Assembly (NCBI GenBank): GCA_014379585.1
Contig: JACMLN010000117.1
Coordinates: forward strand, 1 to 45,189
DNA from: Gloeobacterales cyanobacterium ES-bin-313
GTDB taxonomy: Bacteria; Cyanobacteriota; Cyanobacteriia; Gloeobacterales; Gloeobacteraceae
Length of the DNA stretch: 45,189 bases
Direction: 5' to 3'
The notes beneath the pieces are model-generated. The model saw nothing but the letters and a program-made list of their open reading frames with translations, was not told where the DNA came from and ran no database searches. Below are positions 8,611 through 16,123 of this stretch, piece by piece. How positions within the stretch are numbered: position 1 is the first letter of the stretch; the number at the start of each line of letters is the position of its first letter. The position numbers and the translations under genes are program-made.

Positions 8611-8681
8611 AAAGCGGAGACGCAAGTTTCCGTTCACTCCTCACACCTTGTTCCGCCCGGTCGCTCCGGGCGGTTTCTTTT
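8611..8681 (+). ncRNA. yfr1: Yfr1 small regulatory RNA
   Basis: Contains the ultraconserved Yfr1 motif ACTCCTCACAC (8636-8646) as a single-stranded stretch between two hairpins. The 5' hairpin is GGAAAGCG-GAGA-CGC...TTTCC (8609-8631), and the 3' Rho-independent terminator is at 8653-8681. This is the defining architecture of Yfr1, a short, abundant cyanobacterial sRNA that in Prochlorococcus represses porin (som) mRNAs by pairing over the ribosome binding site. Location directly upstream of trxA matches the synteny I recall from marine cyanobacteria. A -10 box TAGAAT (8601-8606) predicts a start near 8612, with only a weak -35. The porin in this window has a perfectly complementary RBS. Confidence 0.88.
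8653..8681 (+). terminator. Rho-independent terminator of Yfr1
   Basis: CCGCCCGG (8653-8660) and CCGGGCGG (8666-8673) form a perfect 8-bp GC stem with loop TCGCT, followed by TTTCTTTT (8674-8681). It ends Yfr1 and separates it from trxA. Confidence 0.9.
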
Positions 8682-8768
8682 GTGTATCGTTGATCCCCAC
8701 TGTCAAGTAGGGAGGATCCCGTTATGATAAAATGCCGATATAACATCAGCATTAGGAGCACCAGAGCC

Positions 8769-9101
8769 ATGTCATCCGCTTTACCAGTTGGTGATGCCAA
8801 CTTTCAATCTGAAGTGCTCGACAGCGAATTGCCCGTACTCGTGGACTTCTGGGCTCCCTGGTGTGGTCCTTGCCGCATGGTTGCTCCGGTTGTCGAAGAA
8901 ATCGCCGAGCAGTACACTGGCAAACTCAAAGTCGTCAAAGTAAACACAGACGAAAATCCCCAAGTTGCGAGCCAGTATGGCATCCGCAGCATTCCGACCT
9001 TGATGGTTTTTAAGGGCGGCTCGAAAGTAGACATGGTTGTCGGTGCGGTTCCTAAGACCACCCTGGCCACAACCCTCGAAAAGTACATGGACGGTAAGTA
9101 A
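8769..9101 (+). CDS. trxA: Thioredoxin
   Basis: A 110-residue classic thioredoxin: [15 protein letters not shown] with the redox pair Cys32/Cys35, and the cis-proline loop RSIPTL. It reduces protein disulfides in the cytosol and, in cyanobacteria, links photosynthetic electron flow to enzyme control. The start at ATG 8769 is preferred over one at 8724 because AGGAG (8754-8758) sits 10 bases upstream and the length fits the family. TATGAT (8723-8728) and TATAAC (8739-8744) are possible -10 boxes. The next gene begins 16 bp after the stop, so they are probably co-transcribed. Confidence 0.96.
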   Translation: MSSALPVGDANFQSEVLDSELPVLVDFWAPWCGPCRMVAPVVEEIAEQYTGKLKVVKVNTDENPQVASQYGIRSIPTLMVFKGGSKVDMVVGAVPKTTLATTLEKYMDGK

Positions 9102-9117
9102 GCGCGAGGCCAAGCCC

Positions 9118-10638
9118 TTGACCATCACTGTTGCACCCTATCCAAATGAGCAAACCCAGCCAGCATCGGGAACTCCGGCGCGGGTAGGGATCACGGATAC
9201 GACTTTCCGCGATGCCCATCAGTCGCTGTTGGCCACACGGATGACCACAGCGCAAATGCTGCCGATTGCGACCCAGATGAATCGCATCGGTTTTCATTCG
9301 ATGGAAGTCTGGGGTGGGGCGACTTTCGATGCTTGTATCCGCTTCCTCGGAGAAGATCCTTGGGAGCGGCTCAAGGCTTTACGCAAAGAAATGCCAGATA
9401 CCCGTCTGCAAATGCTGGTGCGTGGTCAGAACCTTTTGGGTTACCGTCATTACCCCGACGACATCGTTGAACGGTTTATTCGTCGCTCTGTGGCCAATGG
9501 CATCGATATCATTCGCACTTTTGATGCCCTGAACGATCCGCGCAATATGCGCCGCTCCATCGAAGTTGGCAAAGAATGTAACGCCCATGTCCAAGGCACG
9601 CTGGTCTATACCACTTCGCCTGTTCACGACTTGGATCACTATTTGAGTGTGGCCAAAGAGTTGATCAACTTGGGGATCGACTCCCTGTGCATCAAAGATA
9701 TGGCGGGTCTATTGAAACCCGATGCGGCGGGGCGGCTGGTACGCGGTCTGCGCTCTGTGATCGGAACATTGCCTTTACAGTTGCACGCCCATTCCCTTTC
9801 GGGGATGGCTTCAATGAGCTACTTAGAAGCGATCCACGCCGGGGCAAATGTCGTGGATACGGCCATTTCACCCCTTGCCCTCGGTTCTAGCCAGCCAGCG
9901 ACCGAAACCATGGTCGTTGTCCTGCGGGATACCCTCTACGACACCGGACTCGACATTGATGCCCTTGTCGATGTGGCTGAATACTTCGAGAGGCTGTTCC
10001 GGGAGGCAGGGAATGCTCCGATTCGTCAGACAATTATCGATACCCGTGTTCTTTCCCATCAAGTTCCAGGCGGGATGATCACCAATTTGCTCTCCCAACT
10101 TGACGAGCAAAAAGCCTCCCATCGCCTAAAAGAAGTGCTTCTTGAGTTGCCGAAGGTGCGTGCAGATTTAGGCTTTCCGCCTTTGGTGACTCCGACGAGC
10201 CAGATCGTCGGTACGCAAGCCGTTTTGAATGTTTTGATGGGTGAGCGCTACAAGATTTTGCCCCGTGAAGTGCGAGACTATATTCTCGGCTGGTATGGAC
10301 GACCACCCGCACCGATCGCTGAATTTTTGATCGAACGACTCCGCTCAGAAGGCGAACACCCGATTGAGGGTCGCCCAGCCGATAGCCTTGATCCGGGTTG
10401 GGATCATGCCCAGCAGGAATCAGCGCAATGGGCAAAAAGTGAAGAAGATGTTTTGACCTACGCACTCTTTCCACAGGTGGCCAAGACCTTTTTTACGAAG
10501 CGCAGCAAACCGCTCCAACACTTCCCAATCGATCTAAAACAAGTCGGTGCCCTCGTCAAAGACTTCGCAGAAGCAGGCGCTCTGGATATTTTAGATTTTG
10601 AAGTCAATAAGGTGCATATTCGGATGAGCCGTTCGTAA
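9118..10638 (+). CDS. Biotin-dependent carboxyltransferase (pyruvate carboxylase B-like), no biotin domain
   Basis: About 506 residues of the DRE-TIM carboxyltransferase family (pyruvate carboxylase B, oxaloacetate decarboxylase alpha, transcarboxylase 5S). Visible: TDTTFRDAHQSLLATRM, the carbamylated-lysine region LCIKDMAGLLKP, the metal site LHAHSLSGMA, VDTAISPLALGSSQP and EDVLTYALFPQVAKTFF. These fit transfer of CO2 between biotin and pyruvate/oxaloacetate. There is no MKM biotin-attachment motif: after the catalytic part the protein ends in a short PIDLKQVGALVKDFAEAG...VHIRM segment that resembles the N-terminus of AccB. The start is probably TTG 9118, with GAGG at 9106-9109; a start at 9037 would overlap trxA by 65 bp. 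Confidence 0.85.
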   Translation: MTITVAPYPNEQTQPASGTPARVGITDTTFRDAHQSLLATRMTTAQMLPIATQMNRIGFHSMEVWGGATFDACIRFLGEDPWERLKALRKEMPDTRLQMLVRGQNLLGYRHYPDDIVERFIRRSVANGIDIIRTFDALNDPRNMRRSIEVGKECNAHVQGTLVYTTSPVHDLDHYLSVAKELINLGIDSLCIKDMAGLLKPDAAGRLVRGLRSVIGTLPLQLHAHSLSGMASMSYLEAIHAGANVVDTAISPLALGSSQPATETMVVVLRDTLYDTGLDIDALVDVAEYFERLFREAGNAPIRQTIIDTRVLSHQVPGGMITNLLSQLDEQKASHRLKEVLLELPKVRADLGFPPLVTPTSQIVGTQAVLNVLMGERYKILPREVRDYILGWYGRPPAPIAEFLIERLRSEGEHPIEGRPADSLDPGWDHAQQESAQWAKSEEDVLTYALFPQVAKTFFTKRSKPLQHFPIDLKQVGALVKDFAEAGALDILDFEVNKVHIRMSRS

Positions 10639-10678
10639 TATCTTCTTGTTCACATTTCCATGGGCAACGATGATACTA

Positions 10679-10712
10679 TCTAGAAATCTTTTGCGGTCTT
10701 GGAATTTCTAGA
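10679..10712. repeat. Inverted repeat TCTAGAAAT / ATTTCTAGA
   Basis: Perfect 9-bp arms (10679-10687 and 10704-10712) with a 16-base spacer lie between the carboxyltransferase gene and the next ORF. This could be a weak terminator or an operator. A consensus TATAAT (10727-10732) follows only 4 bases before the next ATG. Confidence 0.5.
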
Positions 10713-10736
10713 TCGCTTGCAGGGTCTATAATTCAG

Positions 10737-11303
10737 ATGCTTGAAGAACTTTTTTTTGGTCGTTTAAAACAAGAAGTGGCCCGCAATCCGCAGCTTTTGG
10801 GAGAAGTCCTGGATCGGATTCGCCAGAGCCGGATTATTCAGACAAGTCTATTGGAACGCTTAGAAGAAAAGCCAGAGTTTACTGAGCGCTTAGGAACCTT
10901 GGCACGTCAGCAGGAGAGCCTCGCTGAACTCTTGAAGGCGCTCAACTTCACCAAAGTGGCGGCAACGACTCCTTACATTCAGTATTTGCGCGAGGCGATT
11001 GGCGACGCGCGACGATTAACTACTGTGGAGCAGTTGGTCTTCATGGAAATCGGCCAAGGGGAAAGCGTCGAGCTACTCAATGGCATGGCGGATGCCTTGA
11101 ACCAGGATTTAAAGACCCGCGATGGACTGCGAAAACTGCGGGACGAAGAAGTCCAGTGGAAAGCCTGGATTGCCAATGAATTGGTACACACGGGGAAGCA
11201 CAACGAGATTGCCAATGCCCGCAAGCGCTTCGCGGATGTCTACGGTAAAGCGCGGCTCCAGGCTATTGGCACTTTTCTAAAAGAAGGTTTCTTTAAGTGG
11301 TGA
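10737..11303 (+). CDS. Hypothetical helical protein (188 aa)
   Basis: I do not recognise this family. The 188 residues are predicted almost entirely alpha-helical, charged and soluble, without signal peptide or membrane segment. Blocks that look conserved-like include YIQYLREAIGDARRLTTVEQ, FMEIGQGESVELL and ELVHTGKHNEIANARKRFADVYG; it ends with a hydrophobic FLKEGFFKW. A TATAAT box ends 4 bases before the ATG with no Shine-Dalgarno between them, so the mRNA from that box would be nearly leaderless, or the gene is read through from the upstream operon. bciB starts 65 bp after its stop on the same strand. Confidence 0.7.
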   Translation: MLEELFFGRLKQEVARNPQLLGEVLDRIRQSRIIQTSLLERLEEKPEFTERLGTLARQQESLAELLKALNFTKVAATTPYIQYLREAIGDARRLTTVEQLVFMEIGQGESVELLNGMADALNQDLKTRDGLRKLRDEEVQWKAWIANELVHTGKHNEIANARKRFADVYGKARLQAIGTFLKEGFFKW

Positions 11304-11368
11304 CGCGCTGCTACGCAAAGCGGCTGGAAGCTTAGGTTACACTGCAAAGGTTTCACGCCGCGAACCAG

Positions 11369-12532
11369 ATGCACCCAAAGCCAAAAAATCGTCCAGCCCT
11401 GGCGCTTTGCAGTGAGTGTGGTCTCTGCGACACCAGCTATTTGCGCTATGCGAAGTCAGCCTGCGCCTTCATCACCCAACATGTCGATGATCTCGAAGAA
11501 AAAGCCCACGGCAGGCAACGCGATCTCGACAACGATCTAGAACTCTACTTCGGGGTGCATCAACAGATGTACGCAGCGCGCAAACGCAAACCAATCGACG
11601 GGGCACAGTGGACAGGGATTGTCAGTTCCATTGGGATGCGTGCACTCGAAACAGGCATGGTCGATGCAGTCCTCTGCGTTGCAGCCGATAGCGAAGATCG
11701 GTTTACGCCAAGACCCTTGCTGGCCCGAACCCCCGAAGAAGTGCTCTCGGCAAGGGTCAATAAGCCAACCCTCAGTCCGAACCTTTCTGTACTCGATGAG
11801 ATTCCAACACTGGGTATTAAGCGCCTGCTTGCCATTGGGGTAGGTTGCCAGATCCAAGCACTGCGCACGGTGCAGGACAAGCTTGGACTGGAGAAACTCT
11901 ACGTCTTGGGCACCCCTTGCGTAGATAATGTTTCGCGTTCAGGACTCCAGAAATTTCTCGATACGACGAGCCGTTCGCCAAGTACGGTCGTCCACTATGA
12001 ATTCATGCAGGATTTTCAAATTCACTTCAAGCACGAAGACGGTTCCATCGAAAAAGTGCCTTTCTTCGGCCTGAATACGAAAGAACTTAAAGAAGTATTT
12101 GCACCCTCCTGTTTGAGTTGCTTCGACTACGTCAATGGCCTCTCAGATCTAGTCGTCGGCTACATGGGCGCGGAGTTCGGTTGGCAGTGGATCGTTGAGC
12201 GCAACGACACAGGCACCGAATTGCTCAATCTCGTGCGCGATCAACTGGATTTCAAAGCAATTATGACCTCAGGGAAACGTCAAGCGGCTGTGCAACAGAG
12301 CATTCCTGCCTACGATCAAGCCCTCACGCTGCCAATGTGGGTGGCGAAACTGATGGGGATTGTGATTGAAAAGATTGGGCCGAGGGGCTTAGAATATGCT
12401 CGGTTTTCCATCGATTCCCACTTCACCCGCAACTATCTCTATACGCGTCGCAACTATCCAAATAAACTCGAAAAGCATGTTCCACGTTACGCCAAAAAAA
12501 TTGTCAGTCAGTACAAATTGCCGGAGAAATAA
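11369..12532 (+). CDS. bciB: 3,8-divinyl (proto)chlorophyllide 8-vinyl reductase, BciB type
   Basis: 387 residues of the FrhB/FdhB-like iron-sulfur flavoprotein family, closely matching the cyanobacterial ferredoxin-dependent 8-vinyl reductase (Synechocystis slr1923 type). Visible: the N-terminal 4Fe-4S ligand set Cys14-x2-Cys17-x2-Cys20-x11-Cys32 in CSECGLCDTSY; ELYFGVHQQMYAARK; ARVNKPTLSPNLSVLDEI; IGVGCQIQALR; VLGTPCVDNVSRSGLQKFL; and a second Cys pair in APSCLSCFDYVNGLSDLVVGYMG. It reduces the 8-vinyl group during chlorophyll a synthesis. The Spy-like gene begins at the base after its stop. Confidence 0.92.
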   Translation: MHPKPKNRPALALCSECGLCDTSYLRYAKSACAFITQHVDDLEEKAHGRQRDLDNDLELYFGVHQQMYAARKRKPIDGAQWTGIVSSIGMRALETGMVDAVLCVAADSEDRFTPRPLLARTPEEVLSARVNKPTLSPNLSVLDEIPTLGIKRLLAIGVGCQIQALRTVQDKLGLEKLYVLGTPCVDNVSRSGLQKFLDTTSRSPSTVVHYEFMQDFQIHFKHEDGSIEKVPFFGLNTKELKEVFAPSCLSCFDYVNGLSDLVVGYMGAEFGWQWIVERNDTGTELLNLVRDQLDFKAIMTSGKRQAAVQQSIPAYDQALTLPMWVAKLMGIVIEKIGPRGLEYARFSIDSHFTRNYLYTRRNYPNKLEKHVPRYAKKIVSQYKLPEK

Positions 12533-12991
12533 ATGCGAAATCTTATCTTGCTTTTTGCCTTGCTCTTATTAAGTGCGCCAGTGATTGCCCAGGAAGCGCC
12601 TTCTGCACCGAGTACTAGTAGCCAATCATCGACACCAACAGAAGAGACAAAAGTCACAGATCCTCCCGTCTATTTACCTGCACTTTTGTTCACTGAAATG
12701 ACAGGAATGGAACTTCATAACTGGCAGGAGGAACGCCTTGAGCGGATCAGCCGCGAGAGCGTCGATAAAATAAATGCGATGCTAAACGATGAGCAAAAAG
12801 CACAGTTTCAAGCAGGCTTAAAATCCGGGAAAGAGCTGAAAGAGGCCATGGGGAATATTTTATTAACAGAAGAGCAGGTCTATCGACTGCGCGACATTGT
12901 TACATCAGCTCGCAGTCAAGTTGCTTCGATGCTCAGTCGGGGGCAAAAACTTGAACTAGCAGGCAAAATGCGTATGCGCCGACGTCCCTAA
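12533..12991 (+). CDS. Secreted Spy/CpxP-like (LTxxQ) protein
   Basis: A 152-residue protein with a clear signal peptide (RNLILLFALLLLSAPVIAQ, cleavage near residue 19-20), a Ser/Thr/Pro-rich linker, and a helical domain with two degenerate LTxxQ motifs (LNDEQKAQF and LTEEQVYRL), the hallmark of the Spy/CpxP periplasmic chaperone fold. The C-terminus is basic (KMRMRRRP). Its ATG directly abuts the bciB stop codon (12530-12532), indicating translational coupling. Why a periplasmic helper should be coupled to a chlorophyll enzyme is unclear. The family call is inferred from motifs. Confidence 0.65.
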   Translation: MRNLILLFALLLLSAPVIAQEAPSAPSTSSQSSTPTEETKVTDPPVYLPALLFTEMTGMELHNWQEERLERISRESVDKINAMLNDEQKAQFQAGLKSGKELKEAMGNILLTEEQVYRLRDIVTSARSQVASMLSRGQKLELAGKMRMRRRP

Positions 12992-13170
12992 GCAATGAGC
13001 GAGGTTTCCCTTGTCCTTAGAGTAAAAGAAACTCCAAGCGTCAGCTGAACGTTAGCCCAAATGAATTGGCAAGATCACTTATGTAACAAGGGCACTGAAG
13101 CGAGACATTGGTGAAATCGATGGCGTTCGGTGAAGGCTTAGCGTTGCCGAATTCCAATTGAGAAGTTGAT

Positions 13171-14256
13171 TTATCGATATCGGTTCCCAGTGTCAGGATC
13201 GAAGAGGAGTGCAGCATTCAAGTCGAGACTGACGCTGACTTGATCGCCGCGACACCAGGGAAGATCCTTGGCGGTTCGAAGGCTGGCTGAAGTCACACCG
13301 ATCCGGCCTTGCACGATGGTTTCATTGCCAAGGGGTTCAATCATCTCGACGATGAATTGCCCCACAGGTTGCTTTTCTTGGGCTGGACAGTGCAGAGCTT
13401 CTGGGCGAAGACCTAACCAGAGGCGTTCTTGGGTGGCTGAAGCGAGAAGCGGCTCAAGGATACTTTTTGGCAGAATCTCACCTTGCCATACCCATCCTTG
13501 TGCTTGACGATGAATCTCGAACAGGTTCATCAGTGGGCTCCCCAAAAATTGGGCGACCATCACATTGTCTGGGTCTTGATAGACTGCTTGCGGGCTGCCG
13601 ACTTGTTGCAGTTTTCCTTTTGACATCACAACCAAGCGATCCGCCAAGGTCATCGCCTCGACTTGATCGTGAGTGACATAGATCATGGTCGTTTTCAGAT
13701 CTTGATGGAGGCGCTTTAGTTCGATGCGGGTCTGATTGCGCAGTTCGGTATCGAGATTGGAGAGCGGTTCATCTAGCAAAAAGATTTGCGGATCCCGCAC
13801 GAGGGCACGACCAACCGCAACCCGCTGCTGTTGCCCCCCCGAAAGTTGTGCAGGTTTGCGCTCCAATAGCCCTTCAATGCTGAGTAAATGGGCGATGGTT
13901 TGTACTCGCTTCTCGCGTTCAAATTTGGCAATACCGCGCATTCTCAGGCCGAAAGCGAGATTCTCCGCCACACTCATGTGAGGATAGAGAGCATAATTTT
14001 GAAAAACCATTGCGACATCCCTTTGACGAGGAGGAATATGGCATTTGGTATCGGCAACTACCTGATCGCCGATGCGAATCTGGCCATGGTCGATGGTTTC
14101 AAGTCCGGCAATTGCGCGCAGGAGGGTCGATTTACCGCAACCACTTGGGCCAACGAGTACTAAGAGTTCGCCAGGAGCAACCCGCAAATCAATATTTTCG
14201 AGGGCTTTATAACGGGCATAGGTTTTACCTACCCCAATCAGTTCAACTTCGCCCAT
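13171..14256 (-). CDS. Sugar-type ABC transporter ATP-binding protein (MalK/UgpC-like)
   Basis: A 361-residue ATPase of the CUT1 class. Walker A GPSGCGKST (36-44), Q-loop MVFQNYALYPHMSV, signature LSGGQQQR, Walker B IFLLDEP, switch THDQVEAMTLADR, and a C-terminal TOBE/OB regulatory region are all present and intact. It should energise uptake of sugars or compatible solutes at the inner membrane. No permease or binding-protein gene is adjacent, so it is an orphan ATPase that may serve transporters encoded elsewhere, as shared MsmK-type ATPases do. Divergent from the hypothetical gene at 14292 (35-bp gap). The 179-bp gap before 13171 shows no gene. Confidence 0.92.
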   Translation of the reverse strand: MGEVELIGVGKTYARYKALENIDLRVAPGELLVLVGPSGCGKSTLLRAIAGLETIDHGQIRIGDQVVADTKCHIPPRQRDVAMVFQNYALYPHMSVAENLAFGLRMRGIAKFEREKRVQTIAHLLSIEGLLERKPAQLSGGQQQRVAVGRALVRDPQIFLLDEPLSNLDTELRNQTRIELKRLHQDLKTTMIYVTHDQVEAMTLADRLVVMSKGKLQQVGSPQAVYQDPDNVMVAQFLGSPLMNLFEIHRQAQGWVWQGEILPKSILEPLLASATQERLWLGLRPEALHCPAQEKQPVGQFIVEMIEPLGNETIVQGRIGVTSASLRTAKDLPWCRGDQVSVSLDLNAALLFDPDTGNRYR

Positions 14257-14291
14257 TTTCTCGGTGAGATCCGCTTCTTCAAGAGTAGGCT

Positions 14292-14777
14292 ATGTTCCTA
14301 TCCGCTTCCCAACGGCTCCAATACCACCTGCGCCAACAGCGCGACCAAAACCACTCCCTCCTGCTCCCAGCCCGTGCCCGGTGGCGCGATGGCGTGATGT
14401 TGTGGGGAGAATTCCTTCTTTGTCAGGAAGCGGAAGCCGCGCAATGGCGAGACCATGCCCCACACATGCACATGCTGACTGCGCAAGCGCCGACACTCGG
14501 TCTTGTGATCACTCCAGAATTCGAACAGCAAGGAAATCAATTAGCGATCGATATTGACGACCAAGGGTATGGTGGTCTCGTCCATTTTGCTGCAGTGGAA
14601 GATAACTTATTGCGTGTGCTTCTTGGGAACGGACTCTATCCTTTGGTGGTCTCCGAGGATCGCCTTGAAGCCTTTTGGCTGCAATTGCTAGCGCAACACC
14701 ACCATTTCTTGCTCATTGCGGATCAACAGCACTGCTACGGCTATTGGGAATCAGATTTAGTAGTGTCTATGGAATAG
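14292..14777 (+). CDS. Hypothetical protein (161 aa)
   Basis: An unrecognised soluble protein, likely cytosolic (no signal peptide). It opens with SASQRLQYHLRQQRDQNHS and has a mixed alpha/beta pattern with LAIDIDDQGYGGLVHF and HHHFLLIADQQHCYGYWES near the end. Codon use matches its neighbours. Divergent from the ABC ATPase gene. Confidence 0.6.
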   Translation: MFLSASQRLQYHLRQQRDQNHSLLLPARARWRDGVMLWGEFLLCQEAEAAQWRDHAPHMHMLTAQAPTLGLVITPEFEQQGNQLAIDIDDQGYGGLVHFAAVEDNLLRVLLGNGLYPLVVSEDRLEAFWLQLLAQHHHFLLIADQQHCYGYWESDLVVSME

Positions 14778-14854
14778 TCTTTAGATACACAAACTACAGT
14801 TTAATGGGCATTTTTTAACTACAGTAAAAAGGATATTCAAAAGAGGAATATTCA

Positions 14855-15070
14855 ATGCGCAAAATGCTCTCGGTTTCACTGCTTGCGATTTTGACCTTAG
14901 CGGTCACCCAAAATGTGCTGGTAGCTCCTGCTACGGCTCAAATGTCGGCTCCTTCGACGATGACCAAACCTGAAGTAAAAGCCACGAAGAAAAAGGCAAA
15001 ATTATCAGTAAAGGGCAACACGAAGAAGATGAAAATGGAAGCGAAGTCTGGGATGATGTCTACACCCTAG
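14855..15070 (+). CDS. Small secreted Lys-rich protein (71 aa)
   Basis: A signal peptide (RKMLSVSLLAILTLAVTQN..., likely cleaved after ATA, residue 28) is followed by a short mature chain of about 43 residues with at least 13 lysines (KATKKKAKLSVKGNTKKMKM) and several Met. A good AGAGGA (14842-14847) supports the ATG. A 9-bp direct repeat AACTACAGT occurs twice upstream (14792-14800 and 14817-14825), 25 bp apart, and may be regulatory. Function unknown; a small basic periplasmic peptide could bind nucleic acid, lipid or cell wall, but this is speculation. Confidence 0.6.
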   Translation: MRKMLSVSLLAILTLAVTQNVLVAPATAQMSAPSTMTKPEVKATKKKAKLSVKGNTKKMKMEAKSGMMSTP

Positions 15071-15216
15071 TAAGCATTGGTTTGCCTACGTCGTGACTGT
15101 GGGGTAGGTACTTCAAGGCACCTACCCATGCGAATTCAGGTCAAACCAATACGGCTGCTCTTGTCACCGTCCGTTGAAAATGTAACTATCGAAGTAAGTC
15201 TATACCCCTCGGCACT

Positions 15217-15471
15217 ATGCTGCAAGATCCAAAGACCATCCGCTACTATCAACGTCTTTCAGATACTCTGGTGGAACTGTGGCGCCGCCGCTACGGTAGC
15301 GAAGAACTGCGGCTATTTGCAGATGGTTTCGTCACCGCTCTGCGCTACAGCGAGAACCTCGATCCCCTCGAAATTAACCGCCTCGAACAAGAAGTTGCCA
15401 ATTTTCTGTCTCGACCAGACAATTTTGAGCCCCCCGACTTCATGTATCAGCGCGAAAAAGAATCTTTCTAA
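15217..15471 (+). CDS. DUF6761 family cyanobacterial small protein
   Basis: 84 residues beginning MLQDPKTIRYYQRLSDTLVE and continuing with LRLFADGFVTALRYSENLDPLEINRLEQEV and a RPDNFEPPD tail. This matches the small soluble protein DUF6761 conserved in cyanobacteria, as I recall it. Function unknown. Its 3' end overlaps the convergent M23 peptidase gene by 4 bp. A longer frame from 15077 is a shadow. Confidence 0.8.
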   Translation: MLQDPKTIRYYQRLSDTLVELWRRRYGSEELRLFADGFVTALRYSENLDPLEINRLEQEVANFLSRPDNFEPPDFMYQREKESF

Positions 15472-16052
15472 CGCCGTCTGAGATAGCGCACTGGATTGAC
15501 GGGGCGCTGCTTACGAAAGACTGCATAGTGGAGATGGGGCCCCGTAGAGCGGCCTGAATTGCCCATCCAACCGATGAGTTGGCCTCGTTTGACCCACTTA
15601 CCGGGACGCACTCTAAACCGCCAAAGATGACCATAGAGCGTCATCAAACCATAGCCATGATTGATGGCAATCCGCCGCCCGTAGCCACCTGCCCAACCAG
15701 AAGCGATCACTTTGCCAGGGGCAGTACTAAAAATCGGTGTACCGACGCGGCTCGCAAAATCGATCCCGTTGTGAAAAGTACGACGGCGGGTAAACGGATC
15801 CCGTCTCATTCCAAACCGCGAAGTTAATTTGCCCCGTGTTGGTACCCCTCTTGGCCGCATCTTTGAGAGGCGAGCAGCCAATCGGCTGTGGTGGGCGTTA
15901 GATCTTCGTAACGCCAGAGAAACGCGTATTCGTTGAGCATGACGAGGAACCGCTTTTGCTAATACTTCTGAATCTATCGACAACAAAGTAATCGCAAGAA
16001 ACAGAAAAATACAGAAACTAAGATTTCTAGAAACAAAGAGGCGTAGATGCAT
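15468..16052 (-). CDS. M23 (LytM) family metallopeptidase
   Basis: A 194-residue exported zinc peptidase that should cut peptidoglycan cross-bridges or act as an amidase activator. An N-terminal hydrophobic segment (LSFCIFLFLAITLLSIDSEVLA) serves as signal or anchor. A basic linker follows, then the LytM domain with GKLTSRFGMRRDPF, the zinc motif HNGIDFASRVGTPI (H-x3-D), INHGYGLMTLYGHL and GPHLHYAVF (HxH). All four metal and catalytic positions are present, so it is probably active. It ends with a very basic VRYLRRR. Confidence 0.9.
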   Translation of the reverse strand: MHLRLFVSRNLSFCIFLFLAITLLSIDSEVLAKAVPRHAQRIRVSLALRRSNAHHSRLAARLSKMRPRGVPTRGKLTSRFGMRRDPFTRRRTFHNGIDFASRVGTPIFSTAPGKVIASGWAGGYGRRIAINHGYGLMTLYGHLWRFRVRPGKWVKRGQLIGWMGNSGRSTGPHLHYAVFRKQRPVNPVRYLRRR

Positions 16053-16123
16053 AGCAATCGCAAGACTAGGATGGAGAATGCCATACTGTTGGGTTCCAGG
16101 TCAAGAACATGGATTGCAAATGG

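Noticed and set aside
8505-8644. A 6S RNA, SRP RNA or RNase P RNA between mnmG and trxA, because of the long closing stem
   Set aside because: The layout (one strong 5' hairpin, then two small ones) does not fit 6S, and conserved SRP and RNase P sequences are absent. The ACTCCTCACAC motif plus terminator identify Yfr1 instead.
9037-9117. Carboxyltransferase start inside trxA
   Set aside because: It would overlap trxA by 65 bp and encode a non-family extension; TTG 9118 has a GAGG at proper distance.
13171-14256. Complete sugar ABC transporter operon
   Set aside because: Only the ATPase is present; neighbouring genes show no permease or binding-protein features.
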